In this document: positions 32,514 to 44,770 of the stretch, piece after piece | Layout: the number at the start of each line of letters is the position of its first letter | How positions within the stretch are numbered: the stretch's first letter is position 1 | Source of the DNA: Luzula sylvatica | Taxonomy: Eukaryota; Streptophyta; Magnoliopsida; Poales; Juncaceae | Length of the DNA: 64,000 nucleotides | Assembly (NCBI GenBank): GCA_946800325.1 | Contig: OX326961.1 | Span: 52,778,793 to 52,842,792 of the forward strand | Direction of reading: 5' to 3' | Program-made: the position numbers and the translations under genes | Notes under the pieces: model-generated | Told to the model about the DNA's origin: nothing | What the model saw: only the letters and a program-made list of their open reading frames with translations | Databases searched by the model: none

Positions 32514-35500
32514 TTAATTTTTGAGAGATAACATACCTAGCTTTAGTCGTAGAGTGGAGAATGGCGCGAATGGCAAGGGCTTGGTGAAAATATCCGCGAT
32601 TTGATCGTTTGTCTCTATCCATTCGAGTCGGACATCATCTTTTTTCACATGATCCCGAATAAAATAGTGACGTATGTCGATGTGCTTTGTTCGTGAATGG
32701 TGTACGGGGTTTTTCGAAATGCATATGGCACTATTGTTGTCGCATAATATGGGGATTTTACGGAAGTTTAAACCGTAGTCTCTGAGAGTTTGATTCAACC
32801 ATAGTAGTTGTGCACAGCAACTTCCGGCCGCCACATATTCGGCATCAGCCGTTGATAAGGCAACGGAGTGCTGTTTTCGGCTTGACCATGAGACAAGTGA
32901 TCCGCCTAGGAATTGGCACGTACCACTCGTGCTTTTACGGTCAACTCGGGATCCGGCAAAATCCGCATCCGTGTATCCAACTAGGTTTAGGTTTCCACTA
33001 TGTCCATACCAAATCCCAAGTTCAATTGTACCTTTCAAATATCGAAATATACGTTTGACGGCATTGTAGTGTGATACCTTTGGATTTGCTTGAAATCGAG
33101 CGCACAAGCATACGGCAAACATAATGTCGGGTCGACTCGCAGTGAGATAGAGAAGACTTCCGATCATACCTCTATATGCAGTGATATCGAATGACTCACC
33201 ATCTTCGTCTGCATCCAATTTGGATTCCTTGGCCATGAGAGTATCACTCGTTTTGGTTTGATCCAACTCGAATTTCTTGAGCAGTTCACGAGTATATTTG
33301 GATTGGTTTACGAAAATTCCTTCGGATGATTGTTTGACTTGAAGGCCTCGGAAGAATTTAAGCTCTCCCATCATGCTCATGGAAAACTCACTTTGCATAA
33401 GAGTGGAAAATTCTTCGGCAAGTCCCGAGTCACTAGATCCAAAAATGATATCATCTACGTAAATTTGAACAAGGAGGATAGATACTCCCTTTTTACGTGT
33501 GAAGAGGGTGGTGTCGATTATACCTCGAACGAAACCATTTGTGGTGAGAAATGAGGAGAGGCGATCGTACCATGCTCGAGGGGCTTGTTTTAATCCGTAT
33601 AGAGCTTTGGATAGTTTACACACGTAATCAGGGAATTTTGGATCTTTGAATCCCGGTGGTTGTTCAACGTAGACTTCTTCCTCGATTTCCCCATTGAGAA
33701 ATGCACTTTTAACGTCCATTTGGAAAAGTGTAAACCCCTCGATAGCAGCATAAGCTAGGAGGAGTCGTATAGCTTCTAAGCGAGCGACTGGGGCAAAGGT
33801 TTCTTCGAAATCGATTCCCTCTTGTTGTTTGTATCCTTGAGCGACGAGTCTCGCCTTATTTCGTACCACATTTCCGTGTTCGTCGAGTTTGTTCCGATAA
33901 ATCCATCGAGTCCCTATGATTGATCGAGCTATAGGTTTCGGAACCAATGTCCAAACTCGATTTCTCTCGAATTGCTCCAGTTCTTCTTGCATTGCCATAA
34001 TCCAATTTTCATCTAGATTAGCTTCCTTGAATGATTTTGGCTCGATATGAGACAGATATGCACAATGAGCTACAAAGTTGTGGACACGAGACCGAGTTTG
34101 CACCCCGTCTCGAGGATTTCCAACGACATTGGTGAGAGGGTGAGCGGCTACTTCTCGAAGAACCTCGGGAATTTGGTAGGGAGCTTCGATCTCTTCTTCT
34201 TCTTCTTCTTCTTCGTGAGGGTCATTGTTGTCCACTTGAGGTTCATCAAGTGTGATATCGATGTATTGATATTCTACTTCGGTTTGTTCTTTTGGTGATT
34301 TGGCGATTGTTTCCTTAGCTTCACCTACACTTGTGCTACCTTTCTCGGTTTCTTTCTTAGTTTCATCAAAATGCACGTGTACGGATTCACATACGACTCG
34401 TGTAGATCGTATGAAAACCCGGTATGCTTTGCTTGTACTTGAGTAACCGACAAAAATTCCTTCAATGGATTTTGGATCGAGTTTATCTCGATTACTCAAT
34501 TCGTCCAAGATAAAGCATTTGCATCCAAACACTCTCATATACGAGACGTTTGGATTTCCTCCATACCATAGCTCATATGGAGTCTTCTTCAAAATAGGCC
34601 TTAGGCTAAGTCGATTAACCACGTGACATGCGGTGTTAATGGCTTCAGCCCACAGATATTTTGGAGAAGGGTGCTCATTTAGCATGGTACGAGCAAGTTC
34701 AATTAACGTTCGATTTTTCCGTTCAACTACACCATTTTGTTGGGGTGTGCGAGGAGCGGAAAATTCGCGTATATATCCCTTTTTATGACAAAATTCATCA
34801 AATTTTGCATTTCTAAATTCACCTCCATTGTCACTTCGAATGGTGACAATTGAGTTGCCTTTTTCATTTTCAACGAGTGTGCAAAATTTGATGAAGTTGT
34901 CACACGTTTCACTTTTAAGAAGTAAATAGTACACCCATGTGAAACGTGAGTAATCATCCACAATTACAAACATATACCTTTTATTACCTATGCTCGAGAC
35001 GCTCATTGGACCGCAAAGATCGAGATGAATGAGTTGTAGAGGTCGGATTGTGGTGACCATATTCTTTGATTTGAACCCGGATGACCTAGTGTGCTTACCC
35101 TTTTCACACGCATCGCATAACCCTTTTAATTCAAGTTTATGAGAAGGTAATCCTCTAACTAATTCCTTTTTGGATAACCTATAGATAGTTTTCATACAAA
35201 TATGTCCTAATCTTCTATGCCATAATCGAGCTACCGACTCCGATATGGTGAGACAATGAATTCCCGGCACGAAAGATTCAAAATCGAAGTAGTATAGATT
35301 TTCGTGTCGGGTTCCTTTGCATACCGTGATATTATCATTTATTCGATCAATCACACATGAGATTTGATCGAATTTTACACAATATCCGGCATCACACAAT
35401 TGGCTTATGCTAATCAAGTTGTGTTTAAGTCCTATTACGAGATAGACATTTTCTAGAGTCCAATTTGAGGTACCTATCGAACCAATACCTACAATTTTAC

Positions 35501-35642
35501 CTTTTTGATTTCCTCCGAAGGTAACGTCTCCTCCCTTGAATGGTTCGAGAGATTTAAACATCTCTCGATCCCAAGTCATGTGCCTCGAACAACCACTATC
35601 TAGACACCATTTTGATGACTTGGTTTTGGAGGTTAGGCCCAT
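32514..35642 (-). CDS. Copia Pol polyprotein of element D (protease, integrase, RT, RNase H), open
   Basis: The ORF has 1042 uninterrupted codons. Domains in order: protease active site [11 protein letters not shown] (about 12-22), and the GAG-pre-integrase HHCC finger (LWHRRLGHI...CDACEKGKH, about 140-185). The integrase core has DLCGPM, VDDYSRF, SDNGGEF and [14 protein letters not shown] (D, D, E). The RT has [26 protein letters not shown] and catalytic [10 protein letters not shown] (near 730). RNase H shows [26 protein letters not shown] and TADAEYVAA. The order PR-IN-RT-RH defines Ty1/copia. A stop directly precedes the ATG, so pol is separate from gag here. It has every key residue I looked for and could act on other elements such as H if expressed, but its own 5' control region is damaged. 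Confidence 0.93.
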   Translation of the reverse strand: MGLTSKTKSSKWCLDSGCSRHMTWDREMFKSLEPFKGGDVTFGGNQKGKIVGIGSIGTSNWTLENVYLVIGLKHNLISISQLCDAGYCVKFDQISCVIDRINDNITVCKGTRHENLYYFDFESFVPGIHCLTISESVARLWHRRLGHICMKTIYRLSKKELVRGLPSHKLELKGLCDACEKGKHTRSSGFKSKNMVTTIRPLQLIHLDLCGPMSVSSIGNKRYMFVIVDDYSRFTWVYYLLLKSETCDNFIKFCTLVENEKGNSIVTIRSDNGGEFRNAKFDEFCHKKGYIREFSAPRTPQQNGVVERKNRTLIELARTMLNEHPSPKYLWAEAINTACHVVNRLSLRPILKKTPYELWYGGNPNVSYMRVFGCKCFILDELSNRDKLDPKSIEGIFVGYSSTSKAYRVFIRSTRVVCESVHVHFDETKKETEKGSTSVGEAKETIAKSPKEQTEVEYQYIDITLDEPQVDNNDPHEEEEEEEEIEAPYQIPEVLREVAAHPLTNVVGNPRDGVQTRSRVHNFVAHCAYLSHIEPKSFKEANLDENWIMAMQEELEQFERNRVWTLVPKPIARSIIGTRWIYRNKLDEHGNVVRNKARLVAQGYKQQEGIDFEETFAPVARLEAIRLLLAYAAIEGFTLFQMDVKSAFLNGEIEEEVYVEQPPGFKDPKFPDYVCKLSKALYGLKQAPRAWYDRLSSFLTTNGFVRGIIDTTLFTRKKGVSILLVQIYVDDIIFGSSDSGLAEEFSTLMQSEFSMSMMGELKFFRGLQVKQSSEGIFVNQSKYTRELLKKFELDQTKTSDTLMAKESKLDADEDGESFDITAYRGMIGSLLYLTASRPDIMFAVCLCARFQANPKVSHYNAVKRIFRYLKGTIELGIWYGHSGNLNLVGYTDADFAGSRVDRKSTSGTCQFLGGSLVSWSSRKQHSVALSTADAEYVAAGSCCAQLLWLNQTLRDYGLNFRKIPILCDNNSAICISKNPVHHSRTKHIDIRHYFIRDHVKKDDVRLEWIETNDQIADIFTKPLPFAPFSTLRLKLGMLSLKN

Positions 35643-35675
35643 CTATAAGAAATTCATATTAGTTAAACCATAATT

Positions 35676-36303
35676 TGTAGGATTACGCATACGATTATTA
35701 GAGTATGCAGCGGAATTATTCACGCATGCGTAACCTAATTCTACCCTGGATCACACTCGAAAAACACCAAAAAAGGAAGAGTAATCAGAATTTTACCTCG
35801 TACAAGTTAGTACGTGATGTATTCTTCTCCAATCTGTTGAACCTTCTCCAAGGATTGCTCGTGCAGCCCCTCTACTCGTGTCCACCTTGATATTCGTCCG
35901 ATCGGAACCGTCAACGCCGTTCTAGCCTGTGTCACGATTATTTCTCTCAACAAATTGCTCAGATCTCTCTTCTATTTCTCTCTCGATCTCACTTTGAAAT
36001 TCTGTGGGAGAAAGAAGAATTTCGGCGGCCAAAATTAGGTCAGAAAAATGGCAGCCTCGAAGAGAGAGAAAGTTGAAATCAGAATATATATATAGGCAAA
36101 AATTAGGTTAAAACCCTAGCTTTCGGATTGGGCCGAAATTAGGTTAAAACCTTAATTATCTGAATGGGCCCGAAATTAGATTAAATCATAATTATCTGAA
36201 ATTAGGTTAAAACCCATAATTCTGAACGGGTCCAATTCTGACTGCAGATTTGCCTATTTATATAAATTCTTCCAAGTTAATTCTTAAGCCATATTTTCTT
36301 TCA
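35676..36303 (-). mobile_element. 3' LTR of element C (628 bp)
   Basis: It runs TGAAAGAAAATATGGC...ATCCTACA on minus, preceded by the PPT CCAAGAGGGAGTT (36304-36316). Unlike the B LTRs it has no GTTCGAACGAAC palindromes. The corresponding stretch is AATTAGGTTAAAACC-like repeats, so the two related elements differ exactly in this region. Confidence 0.92.
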
Positions 36304-37605
36304 AACTCCCTCTTGGATTAAGACTTAATCAACTTGGCCATATGTCCAACATATGTCGTGAGATCTAATCACACGTGATTTCATTTTATTTGTCCAACAA
36401 ACGTATTTGTGAGCATTATCTTGAGAATCCGATATGTTACGAAATCTTGGTGTGACCGTTGTAGGTTCGTCTAGGACTGGTAGTGGATATGACAACAATC
36501 CACAAGGTATTGCGAGCACTAGACTGCCGTTAATACCTACCCAGAATTAGCACGAAAAAGGTGGAGAACACCTTTACGAAGATGCAGTAGATCTTCATAC
36601 CTAGCTCAGATAATTGTTAATAGTCCTCTTGTTCGCGATATCTTCCGATCAAAAGAGTCACGGTGAAGCTTAAGACTTCAAGTCATCCCCTTTTCTTTTT
36701 GATCAGATATACTCTTTCTCGATAAGAATTAGATTGATAATTACAATGCGAACTCTACTGAGTTCCATCGAGCTTGGCCAAGCATTTCATCAATCTCAAT
36801 TCAATCGAGGGGCCCGAGAGATATCTCCCTCTATCCTTTTTCAAGGTTAGAAAGGAACAATTCCTATCTTGCAACCTCACATCCTTTGTATATGCTAAAA
36901 ACAATACTCAATAATAATTTCTGCTACACAGTTACGCGTAGGGTTAATTACATCAAAGCATTGTCTTTTCACATACTAGGTATCCGTGAGATCACTCAAG
37001 TATGAAGCACTAAAACGCACTATCTGGATATGAGTTTGTCTCCAATGACTCTAACCATGTCACAAACTCATATAGTGGTCAGTCCAATATACGACGCCGC
37101 GTATATCCATATTCTAGAATCGACGCTACCGTCTCAGATCAGTAAAACCAGATCATCTCATCTACGAATATGCCGGTGTATGTAAAAGTCTCCATTCAGT
37201 GAATGGACTACCTGGTTCAAATCTATGAACAACTTTATACACGAGGGACGTTTTAGAATTATATTCATCCCGTTTAGTGGTTTTACTATCATTCAATTGA
37301 CGAATCAATATGCCAGACTAAGGCCATGCAACATATTATTCTCAACTGACTCGATGCACTAAACTAGAATAAATTTCAAGGTCTATCCGATTATTATAAT
37401 CGAATGACCTCTCACACACTTTCTTGTTATTTAAAAATTTTGAATTATGAAGGTTCAGATCATATAAGGAATAATAATATAAATATCTGTCTCGTAAACA
37501 AATACAATCCCAATAAGAAGCCTAGGGCATAATAAGTGTTCTCCCACTTGCACTAGGCAGATCAAATCCCCTTATACAATAAGAAACATAAATAAAACAC
37601 CCAAT
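36304..37605 (-). other. Post-pol non-coding region of element C
   Basis: About 1.3 kb lies between the pol stop and the 3' LTR, without an ORF of recognisable content. It is closely similar to the B tail, and includes TGCCAGACTAAGGCCATGCA (37311-37330), the complement of the leader motif. Retention of such a long tail in two diverged copies suggests a cis function. Confidence 0.7.
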
Positions 37606-40600
37606 CTAACACTGCGATAGATATCCCAATCCTATCGCCCTAGCATGCTGCTCATGTTTGGCACGTGATAGTGGCTTCGTAAACGGATCGGCCACGTTAT
37701 CCTCAGTAGGTATCTTCATTATTTTCACGTCACCTCTCTTCGTAATCTCACGAATCAAGTCGTAACGCCGGAGTACATGTTTGGACCGATGATGCGCTCT
37801 CGGTTCCTTAGATTGTGCTATTGCTCCGTTATTGTCACAATAGACATCCATGGAACCCGAGATACTTGGCATAACGCCAAGTTCCATCACGAACTGTCGT
37901 AGCCAGACAGCCTCCTTTGCGGCTTCCGAAGCCGCGATGTATTCCGCTTCAGTTGTAGAATCAGCCACCGTCTTCTGTTTGGAGCTTTTCCAAACAACAG
38001 CTCCGCCATTGAGCGTAAAGACGTAACCACTTTGAGATTGGAAATCGTCCGGGCAAGTTTGGAAACTAGCATCTGTATATCCTTGGATAATCAGATCTCC
38101 TTCCGAACCACCATAGACAAGAAACATATCTTTAGTATTCCTGAGATACTTAAGAACGCTCTTGACTGCGGACCAGTGAGCTTCCCCGGGATCAGACTGA
38201 TAGCGGGAAGTCACACTCAACGCATATGCGACATCTGGTCTAGTACATATCATGGCATACATGATCGATCCTATAGCCGAAGCGTATGGGATCCGACTCA
38301 TTCGCTCACGTTCAGCGTCCGTTGAAGGACACTGAGCCTTAGTGAGAGTGATGCCATGTGACATTGGCAGAAATCCTTTCTTGGATTGCTCCATGTGAAA
38401 CCTAGTTATCACTTTGTCAATATATGTACTTTGACTTAGTCCGAGAAGTCTCCTCGATCTATCTCTATAGATCTTCACACCTAAAATATAGGCAGCTTCT
38501 CCTAAGTCCTTCATTGCGAATTGACTACCCAAATATGCCTTAACCTGGTTAAGCATCGGGATGTCATTTCCAATGAGTAAGATGTCGTCCACGTACAAGA
38601 TGAGGAATACAACCGAACTCCCACTGAATTTCTTGTATACACAAGGTTCCTCGATATTTTGAATGAAACCATACTTTGCGATAACCTCATCGAATCGTAT
38701 GTTCCATGCACGAGATGCTTGTTTTAATCCATAAATGGATCTCATAAGCTTGCACACTTTATTCGTATTCTTTGGATCGACAAAACCCTCGGGTTGTGTC
38801 ATATACACATCCTCGGTAAGGTTCCCGTTAAGGAAAGCGGTTTTGACATCCATCTGCCATATCTCATAATCGTGATATGCAGCTATCGCTAGAAGAATTC
38901 GAATACTTTTAAACATGACTACTGGAGAAAACGTTTCATCATAGTCTATACCATGAATTTGCTTGAAACCTTTCGCCACCAGTCTTGCTTTAAAAGTGTG
39001 TACATTACCATCCATGTCGGTTTTCTTCTTGAAAACCCATTTACACCCAACGGACTTAGCACCATCAGGTAGATCAATAAGATTCCAAACCTTATTATCA
39101 TACATGGATTGGATCTCAGATTTCATGGCGTCATGCCATTTCGAGGAATCCAAACTAGACATAGCACCTTTGTAGGAGGTTGGCTCATCATCTAGAGTCA
39201 ACTCATCATCGTCATTACTAATGCGAAATCCATATCTCTCAGGTTCTTGACGAATCCTACCAGATCTACGTAGAGCTTGTGTATTAGATTCTGGTTCACC
39301 ATCCAATGGTAACTCAGAATCTTGTTCCAAATCAACCTGTTCACATTGTGGTTCTCGAATTTCTTCGAGATCAATTTTACTCCCACTGGCTTGACGATCT
39401 AGGAATTCCTTCTCTAAGAAGTGTCCACGTCGAGCCACGAAAACCTTGTTTTCGCTTGGCAAGTAAAAGTAGTATCCTCTTGTTTCTTGAGGATACCCCA
39501 CAAATAAACATTTGTCTGATCTTGGCTCGAGTTTTTCCGTCAATAATCTTTTGACGTATGCCTCGCAACCCCAAATCTTAAGATAAGACAATGATGGCAC
39601 CTTGCCATTCCATAACTCATATGGTGTCTTTTCAACCGATTTGGACGGAACTCTATTCAGTATATGAGCGGCCGTTTGAAGCGCGAAACCCCAAAATGAC
39701 TTTGGCAAATCTGTGCGACTCATCATCGAGCGAACCATGTCTAACAAAGTCCGATTCCTCCTCTCGGACACTCCATTCCATTGGGGTGTACCGGGTGGAG
39801 TCCATTGCGATACTATACCACAATCTCGAAGATAGTCCTCAAACTCATAGCTCAAGTATTCGCCACCTCGATCTGATCGAATGGCTTTTACTTTCTTGCC
39901 CAGTTGAAGTTCTACCTCGTGTTGAAACTCTTTGAATTTCTCAAAAGTTTCACTTTTGTGACGCATTAAGTATAGATATCCATATCTACTATAATCGTCA
40001 GTAAAAGTCACGAAGTAGCGATACCCATTTCTAGCCTCGACACTCATCGGTCCACATACATCGGAATGTATGAGGGCCAACACATCTTTCGATCTTTCTC
40101 CTTTCTTGGAAAAAGGTGTCTTTGTCATCTTACCCATCAAACAAGATTCGCAATTTTCTATTGACTTTAAATCAAAAGAATCTAGTACTCCATCCTTTTG
40201 GAGTCTAGCAATGCGTTTCTCGTTTATGTGTCCGAGACGACAATGCCATGAGTATGTTTCATTTGTTTGAGTGGTATTTATGTTATAAATGGACTGATTA
40301 TTGTTGTTATTTTCTAAATCCAAGACATATAAACCATTTTCAACTAGAACATTACTAAAGAAAATGTCATTCTTGCGAATAAAACAATCATTAGTACCAA
40401 TAACTAATTCATATCCATCCGCAATAAGTCTCGAAACAGAAATAATATTCCTACTCAAAGTAGGTACATAACAACAATTATTCAAAACTATAATAAGTCC
40501 ATTTGGCAAAGTTAAATCATACGTCCCTTCGGCTAATGCTGCTACTCGAGCTCCATTCCCGACGTGTAAATCAACTTCGCCACGAATCAACGATCTTCTA

Positions 40601-40758
40601 CTTCTTAGGCCCTGCATATTATTACAAATATGAGTCCCACATCCAGTGTCCAACACCCATGATGATAAAGTAAAGAAATAAGAATCGATAACGGAAATAC
40701 CTGATGCCGGTGTGTCCGAGGAAGCGGTCTTTGAGACAGTGGAAACACTTCTTGTCAT
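37606..40758 (-). CDS. Copia Pol of element C (protease, integrase, RT, RNase H), open but out of frame with gag
   Basis: The frame is open for 1050 codons. It shows protease WVLDTGCGTHICN (about 34-46), the integrase finger (CRLGHINEKRI...NCESC), the core (SDVCGPM, TDDYSRYGY, SDRGGEY, PQWNGVSERRNRTL), RT (QMDVKTAFLNG, YVDDILLIGND) and RNase H (YTDASF, KSSKQKTVADSTTEAEYIAA). The native polyprotein would start in gag. Here a deletion of about 53 bp in the zinc knuckle shifts the frame, and the reading from 40758 (MTRSVS...) begins with out-of-family residues until TASSDTPASG. Pol is otherwise undamaged and serves as the reference for reading element B. Confidence 0.9.
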   Translation of the reverse strand: MTRSVSTVSKTASSDTPASGISVIDSYFFTLSSWVLDTGCGTHICNNMQGLRSRRSLIRGEVDLHVGNGARVAALAEGTYDLTLPNGLIIVLNNCCYVPTLSRNIISVSRLIADGYELVIGTNDCFIRKNDIFFSNVLVENGLYVLDLENNNNNQSIYNINTTQTNETYSWHCRLGHINEKRIARLQKDGVLDSFDLKSIENCESCLMGKMTKTPFSKKGERSKDVLALIHSDVCGPMSVEARNGYRYFVTFTDDYSRYGYLYLMRHKSETFEKFKEFQHEVELQLGKKVKAIRSDRGGEYLSYEFEDYLRDCGIVSQWTPPGTPQWNGVSERRNRTLLDMVRSMMSRTDLPKSFWGFALQTAAHILNRVPSKSVEKTPYELWNGKVPSLSYLKIWGCEAYVKRLLTEKLEPRSDKCLFVGYPQETRGYYFYLPSENKVFVARRGHFLEKEFLDRQASGSKIDLEEIREPQCEQVDLEQDSELPLDGEPESNTQALRRSGRIRQEPERYGFRISNDDDELTLDDEPTSYKGAMSSLDSSKWHDAMKSEIQSMYDNKVWNLIDLPDGAKSVGCKWVFKKKTDMDGNVHTFKARLVAKGFKQIHGIDYDETFSPVVMFKSIRILLAIAAYHDYEIWQMDVKTAFLNGNLTEDVYMTQPEGFVDPKNTNKVCKLMRSIYGLKQASRAWNIRFDEVIAKYGFIQNIEEPCVYKKFSGSSVVFLILYVDDILLIGNDIPMLNQVKAYLGSQFAMKDLGEAAYILGVKIYRDRSRRLLGLSQSTYIDKVITRFHMEQSKKGFLPMSHGITLTKAQCPSTDAERERMSRIPYASAIGSIMYAMICTRPDVAYALSVTSRYQSDPGEAHWSAVKSVLKYLRNTKDMFLVYGGSEGDLIIQGYTDASFQTCPDDFQSQSGYVFTLNGGAVVWKSSKQKTVADSTTEAEYIAASEAAKEAVWLRQFVMELGVMPSISGSMDVYCDNNGAIAQSKEPRAHHRSKHVLRRYDLIREITKRGDVKIMKIPTEDNVADPFTKPLSRAKHEQHARAIGLGYLSQC

Positions 40759-41500
40759 CCTTGGCTTTCTTGCTCACGGGCTTAGGCGCAACCTTGTTGC
40801 CCTTTGCCTTCCTCTTCTTGTTATTGTTTCCATTGTTTGGATTCTTCCCTTGAACCACCAATACCTCCGAAGTCCTAGACTTCATGTATCGCGGTTTCTG
40901 GTCACCTTCGAATGTTCTGAGCATTCCGAAAAGCTGGGGAATGGTCCTTGTCATGTCCGACATGTGGAAATGCGAAATGAACGAATCGAAACTCGGTGGC
41001 AGTGACAACATGATCAAATCAGTTTGTAACTCCAACTCAAATTTCATGCCAAGCCTCTCAAGATGATCGAAATATCCTTTCATCTTGAGAAGATGAGAGC
41101 TAACGGGCGTACCCTCTTGCATCTTGCATTGCGTCGCATTGCCAAGAGCTTGATACTTCTCCACCCTTGCTTGAACCTGTAACATCTCCCTGAGCTGTTT
41201 CATAATCTCGTATGCATCACGTTTCTCAAACTGAATTTGATATTCAGGAGTCATAGTAGCCAACATGAGGTATGTGACATCATTCGAATCGTCCATCATG
41301 GTCGTATATTCGAATGTCTCATCCTCAGTTGCTGTATCCCCTGGCACAGGAGGGATAGGCGTCTCCAAGACATGTGCCTTTCCTTCCTGTCTCAGAACGA
41401 ATCTCAGATTCCTCTGCCAGTCGAGAAAGTTCTTTCCGTTCATTCGTTCCTTTTCCAAAATGGAACGCAAACTAAAGCGGTTATTACTTGGTAAAGCCAT
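40622..41500 (-). pseudogene. Copia Gag of element C with broken zinc knuckle
   Basis: It starts MALPSNNRFSLRSILEKERM at 41500. The UBN2-like region follows (MLATMTPEYQIQFEKRDAYE, HLLKMKGYFDHLERLGM), then a Lys-rich stretch and KCFHCLK. In element B the knuckle continues EGHWKRDC. Here those residues and about 10 more are gone, and the frame runs into DRFLGHTGIRYF, an out-of-frame reading of the protease-proximal sequence. The His and third Cys of the CCHC are lost, so both RNA binding and Gag-Pol fusion should fail. Confidence 0.88.
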
Positions 41501-43041
41501 TAAATCTACAAATTTTGAAAAATAATGTAATTAATAACGTGGACTTTCATATATTAAAATTCATTTTTAAACAACTTGAAATACCCATTATTTTATCATT
41601 TCAAATAGCCCCCACTACTGAAACGGATATTTGATACCTTAAATCTCATAATGGACAAGATCCCTATTTAACATATTTCTAAGGTGACTAAGGCCAACCA
41701 CTCAGAAAACACGTCACGTTGGGTAGGACGGTGTCCAATCATCTCTAAGACGATTCTTGCTTTATTCGCGAGGTCCAGTATTGAGTCCAACTCAAAACCA
41801 GAGTATGTGTACCTCACTCCTTGCCCCAAATACTAGCCTAGCTAGCTAATTGGTCAAGTCAAACCATAAATGGAATATCATTCAATTAGCGAATTGACAT
41901 GCCAGACTAAAGCCGTGCAACATATCAATCCCTAATCAATGCGTGCCTTCTTTTCTACGTACGTGTAAACTTGTGTCAGACTAAGGCCATGCAACATAAG
42001 TAAACAAAGACTAGACTAGAAGGTTCCATTTAGGGAGGCAAGTTACTTGATAATTACGTGGGAGGATTTTCTTTTCTTAAAATCATTTATTTAATTTTTA
42101 TTTTATTCATGCATAAAACAAAAACAAAACAAAAATTGTACGGTATAGCATATAGGCCTTTTAGTTTTATGAGCAATCATAAAACCCTAAATTCCCAACC
42201 CTAAAACCCAAGATGATCTTGTGCTGTTCTTGAAGATCCAATCTTCGTGTTGTGTCGTCTGTTCTTGAAGATCCAATCTTCGTGTCGTCTTGTTTTGAAG
42301 GTTCCTTTTTCAAAACTAAACCTATTCTACTACAATTTGGAAGACTCACCGATCCCCATATTAAAATAGTTTACAATTTGGAAAGCTCACTGGCCCCCAC
42401 ACAACATACATACAAACAATCACAACACACATACAAACAATCATAACACACATACAAACATTCACAAACAATCATCCCCGTTTTAGGCTATATGCTATAC
42501 CGAATTAAATTTATAAATTGGAAATTTTAAATTATTGGGCATTTTTGACAGAAAAAAATTTTTGTTGTCCAGAATTTTGTTCGTACGATCGCAACTCCAA
42601 GTTCGATCGAGAAACGACAGAAAAAAAAATTTCGACTTTTTTGAAAATCTGTATTTATTAAAAATATTTAACAGATCCAAATTTTTATAACAGATCCAAT
42701 CTATATTTATTACCATATATTGTGAAAATCTATTTTTCTGAAAATCCAATTTTCAACAGATCTAATCTGTACAAAATATATTCTGAAAATCTAATTTTTT
42801 TCTGAATTTCCATTTTTATTCTGAAAACCTAATTTTTTCTGAAAATTCAATTTTAACCAGATCTAATCTGTAATAATTACAATATATTCTGAAAATCTAA
42901 TTTTTCTGAAAATCTAATTTTCAACAGAATTCATATTATGTAATTTTGCAATTTAGCCCAAAAATTCTAAAATTTCTCAAATTATAAAATTCTAATCTAC
43001 AAATCTGAAAATCTAATTTTCGATGGTTTTAACGAGCGTTT
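41501..43041 (-). other. Untranslated leader of element C
   Basis: This 1.5-kb non-coding leader carries two inverted copies of the TGCATGGCCATAGTCTGGCA motif (41900-41919, with two changes, and about 41974-41993). Between about 42600 and 42990 it holds irregular repeats of TCTGAAAATCTAATTTT where element B has GTTCGAACGAAC palindromes. Confidence 0.7.
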
Positions 43042-43053
43042 GCTCTGATACCA
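43042..43053 (-). other. Primer binding site of element C
   Basis: On the minus strand this reads TGGTATCAGAGC, one base inside the 5' LTR. Confidence 0.92.
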
Positions 43054-43054
43054 C

Positions 43055-43682
43055 TGTAGGATTACGCATACAATTATTAGAGTATGCAGCGGAATTATTC
43101 ACGCATGCGTAACCTAATTCTACCCTGGATCACACTCGAAAAACACCGAAAAAGGAAGAGTAATCAGAATTTTACCTCGTACAAGTTAATACGTGATGTA
43201 TTCTTCTCCAATCTGTTGAACCTTCTCCAAGGATTGCTCGTGCAGCCCCTCTACTCGTGTCCACCTTGATATTCGTCCGATCGGAACCGTCAACGCCGTT
43301 CTAGCCGGTGTCACGATTATTTCTCTCAACAAATTGCTCAGATCTCTCTTCTATTTCTCTCTCGATCTCACTTTGAAATTCTGTGGGAGAAAGAAGAATT
43401 TCGGCGGCCAAAATTAGGTCAGAAAAATGGCAGCCTCGAAGAGAGAGAAAGTTGAAATCAGAATATATATATAGGCAAAAATTAGGTTAAAACCCTAGCT
43501 TTCGGATTGGGCCGAAATTAGGTTAAAACCTTAATTATCTGAATGGGCCCGAAATTAGATTAAATCATAATTATCTGAAATTAGGTTAAAACCCATAATT
43601 CTGAACGGGTCCAATTCTGACTGTAGATTTGCCTATTTATATAAATTCTTCCAAGTTAATTCTTAAGCCATATTTTCTTTCA
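43055..43682 (-). mobile_element. 5' LTR of element C (628 bp)
   Basis: Same length as the 3' LTR, with about five substitutions noticed. The TAATT duplication lies at 43683-43687. A TATATATATAGG-like TATA region is near 43466-43476. Confidence 0.92.
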
Positions 43683-43784
43683 TAATTTGAAATTTAACTA
43701 ATATGAATTCTTATTTACTATACTCCCCCTCAATGTTTGGCTTATGGTATGGTAATATGAGGAAGTAGAGTGTCACAGTTGGGC

Positions 43785-44770
43785 TTAAGTCCTAGGGGGT
43801 CCAATACCACATGAGGTAGAAGGGCCCATTGTGTTACGATCTTTGCGCATCCAAACGACGTTAGATGTCAATTTTGGATTGCGAAGATTACAACTTGTTG
43901 AGATGTGACCAATCTTGCAACAATAATTGCAAAAGACCACGGTTGGGCTATTTGAGTTGGTGGAACTCTTGACAAAATAGTTGGAGAGTGAATTTGAGTT
44001 ACTTCTTTGAGGAATTATCGATTTTGGCATTTGATGAAATTGATTTGATTTAAGTTGTTTTGGTTGAAAATATTTTTGTGTGTTGGTGTAATGTTGGGGA
44101 GCCCCTTTTTGATACGAGGTCTCAGTGTAGTTTGTCACTTCATAGAAGTAACCATTTGATCCCCGTTTGAACAAGCAATCGGTTCTTCCCAAATTGTTAC
44201 GTCTAGGTTGTGAATTTTTTGCAACGTGATTATTCTTATGACTATGATTAACACGGTTAGGTTGTTCCTTTTTCACATTTTTACCATTGTTGTAATCATG
44301 GTACATGAAAGCACTCCCATGACTACTAACTCGATTGTTGTCCCATGTTGATTTTTGATTTTTAAAGTTGGAAGATTCGGGTTTTTTACAGTTATTCTTC
44401 TTATATCCTAAACCGGATTTGTCATTGGGCTTTTGTCCCATGAATGACGATTTCAAAATTTCATCCAATGAAGGAGGACTCGATGCAATGGATGCACAAG
44501 CCTTCTTCAAAGAATCATTTTCAATTTTAGAATTTTGAAGTTCAACTTTTAAGTGAGCAATCTCTCCTTTTAAAACTTGACATTCACATTTTGAAAAACC
44601 TTTAAATTCATGTATTTGAGATTTAAACGCCAAAATAGATAGTTCGAGAGAAGCTATCTTATCCTTGAGAGCTTGGGTTGAGCTCTCAAATTTACCCCTA
44701 TCTCGTTGAGAGTTCCCATCGTCCCTCAAGAACTCGTCACACGACTCAATTTCTAATTTTAACGAGGGTG
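43785..44770 (-). pseudogene. Gag of element D, N-terminal half deleted
   Basis: The frame is open from about 44770 to the stop at 43785. It reads the coiled coil (KDKIASLELSILAFKSQIHE, CECQVLKGEIAHLK), the Asn/Lys-rich tail (GRTDCLFKRGSNGYFYEVTNY) and the distal zinc knuckle CNYCCKIGHISTSC. It ends GIGPPRT, as the H Gag ends GIGPPRA. The start, UBN2 region and first knuckle are missing because gag joins the truncated LTR at about 44770. The first Met in frame, at 44729, is not the native start. Confidence 0.88.

Larger units (their letters stand above)
35676..43682 (-). mobile_element. Copia element C, complete with LTRs, inserted between gag and pol of element D
   Basis: The element is 8007 bp long, with two 628-bp LTRs (35676-36303 and 43055-43682) and perfect duplications TAATT (35671-35675 and 43683-43687). 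In the sense direction (minus) the order is LTR, PBS, leader with repeated motifs, gag with a deletion, an open pol, a 1.3-kb non-coding tail, PPT and LTR. It is the same family as element B. About five LTR differences are visible, so it is older than H but fairly young. Confidence 0.95.
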
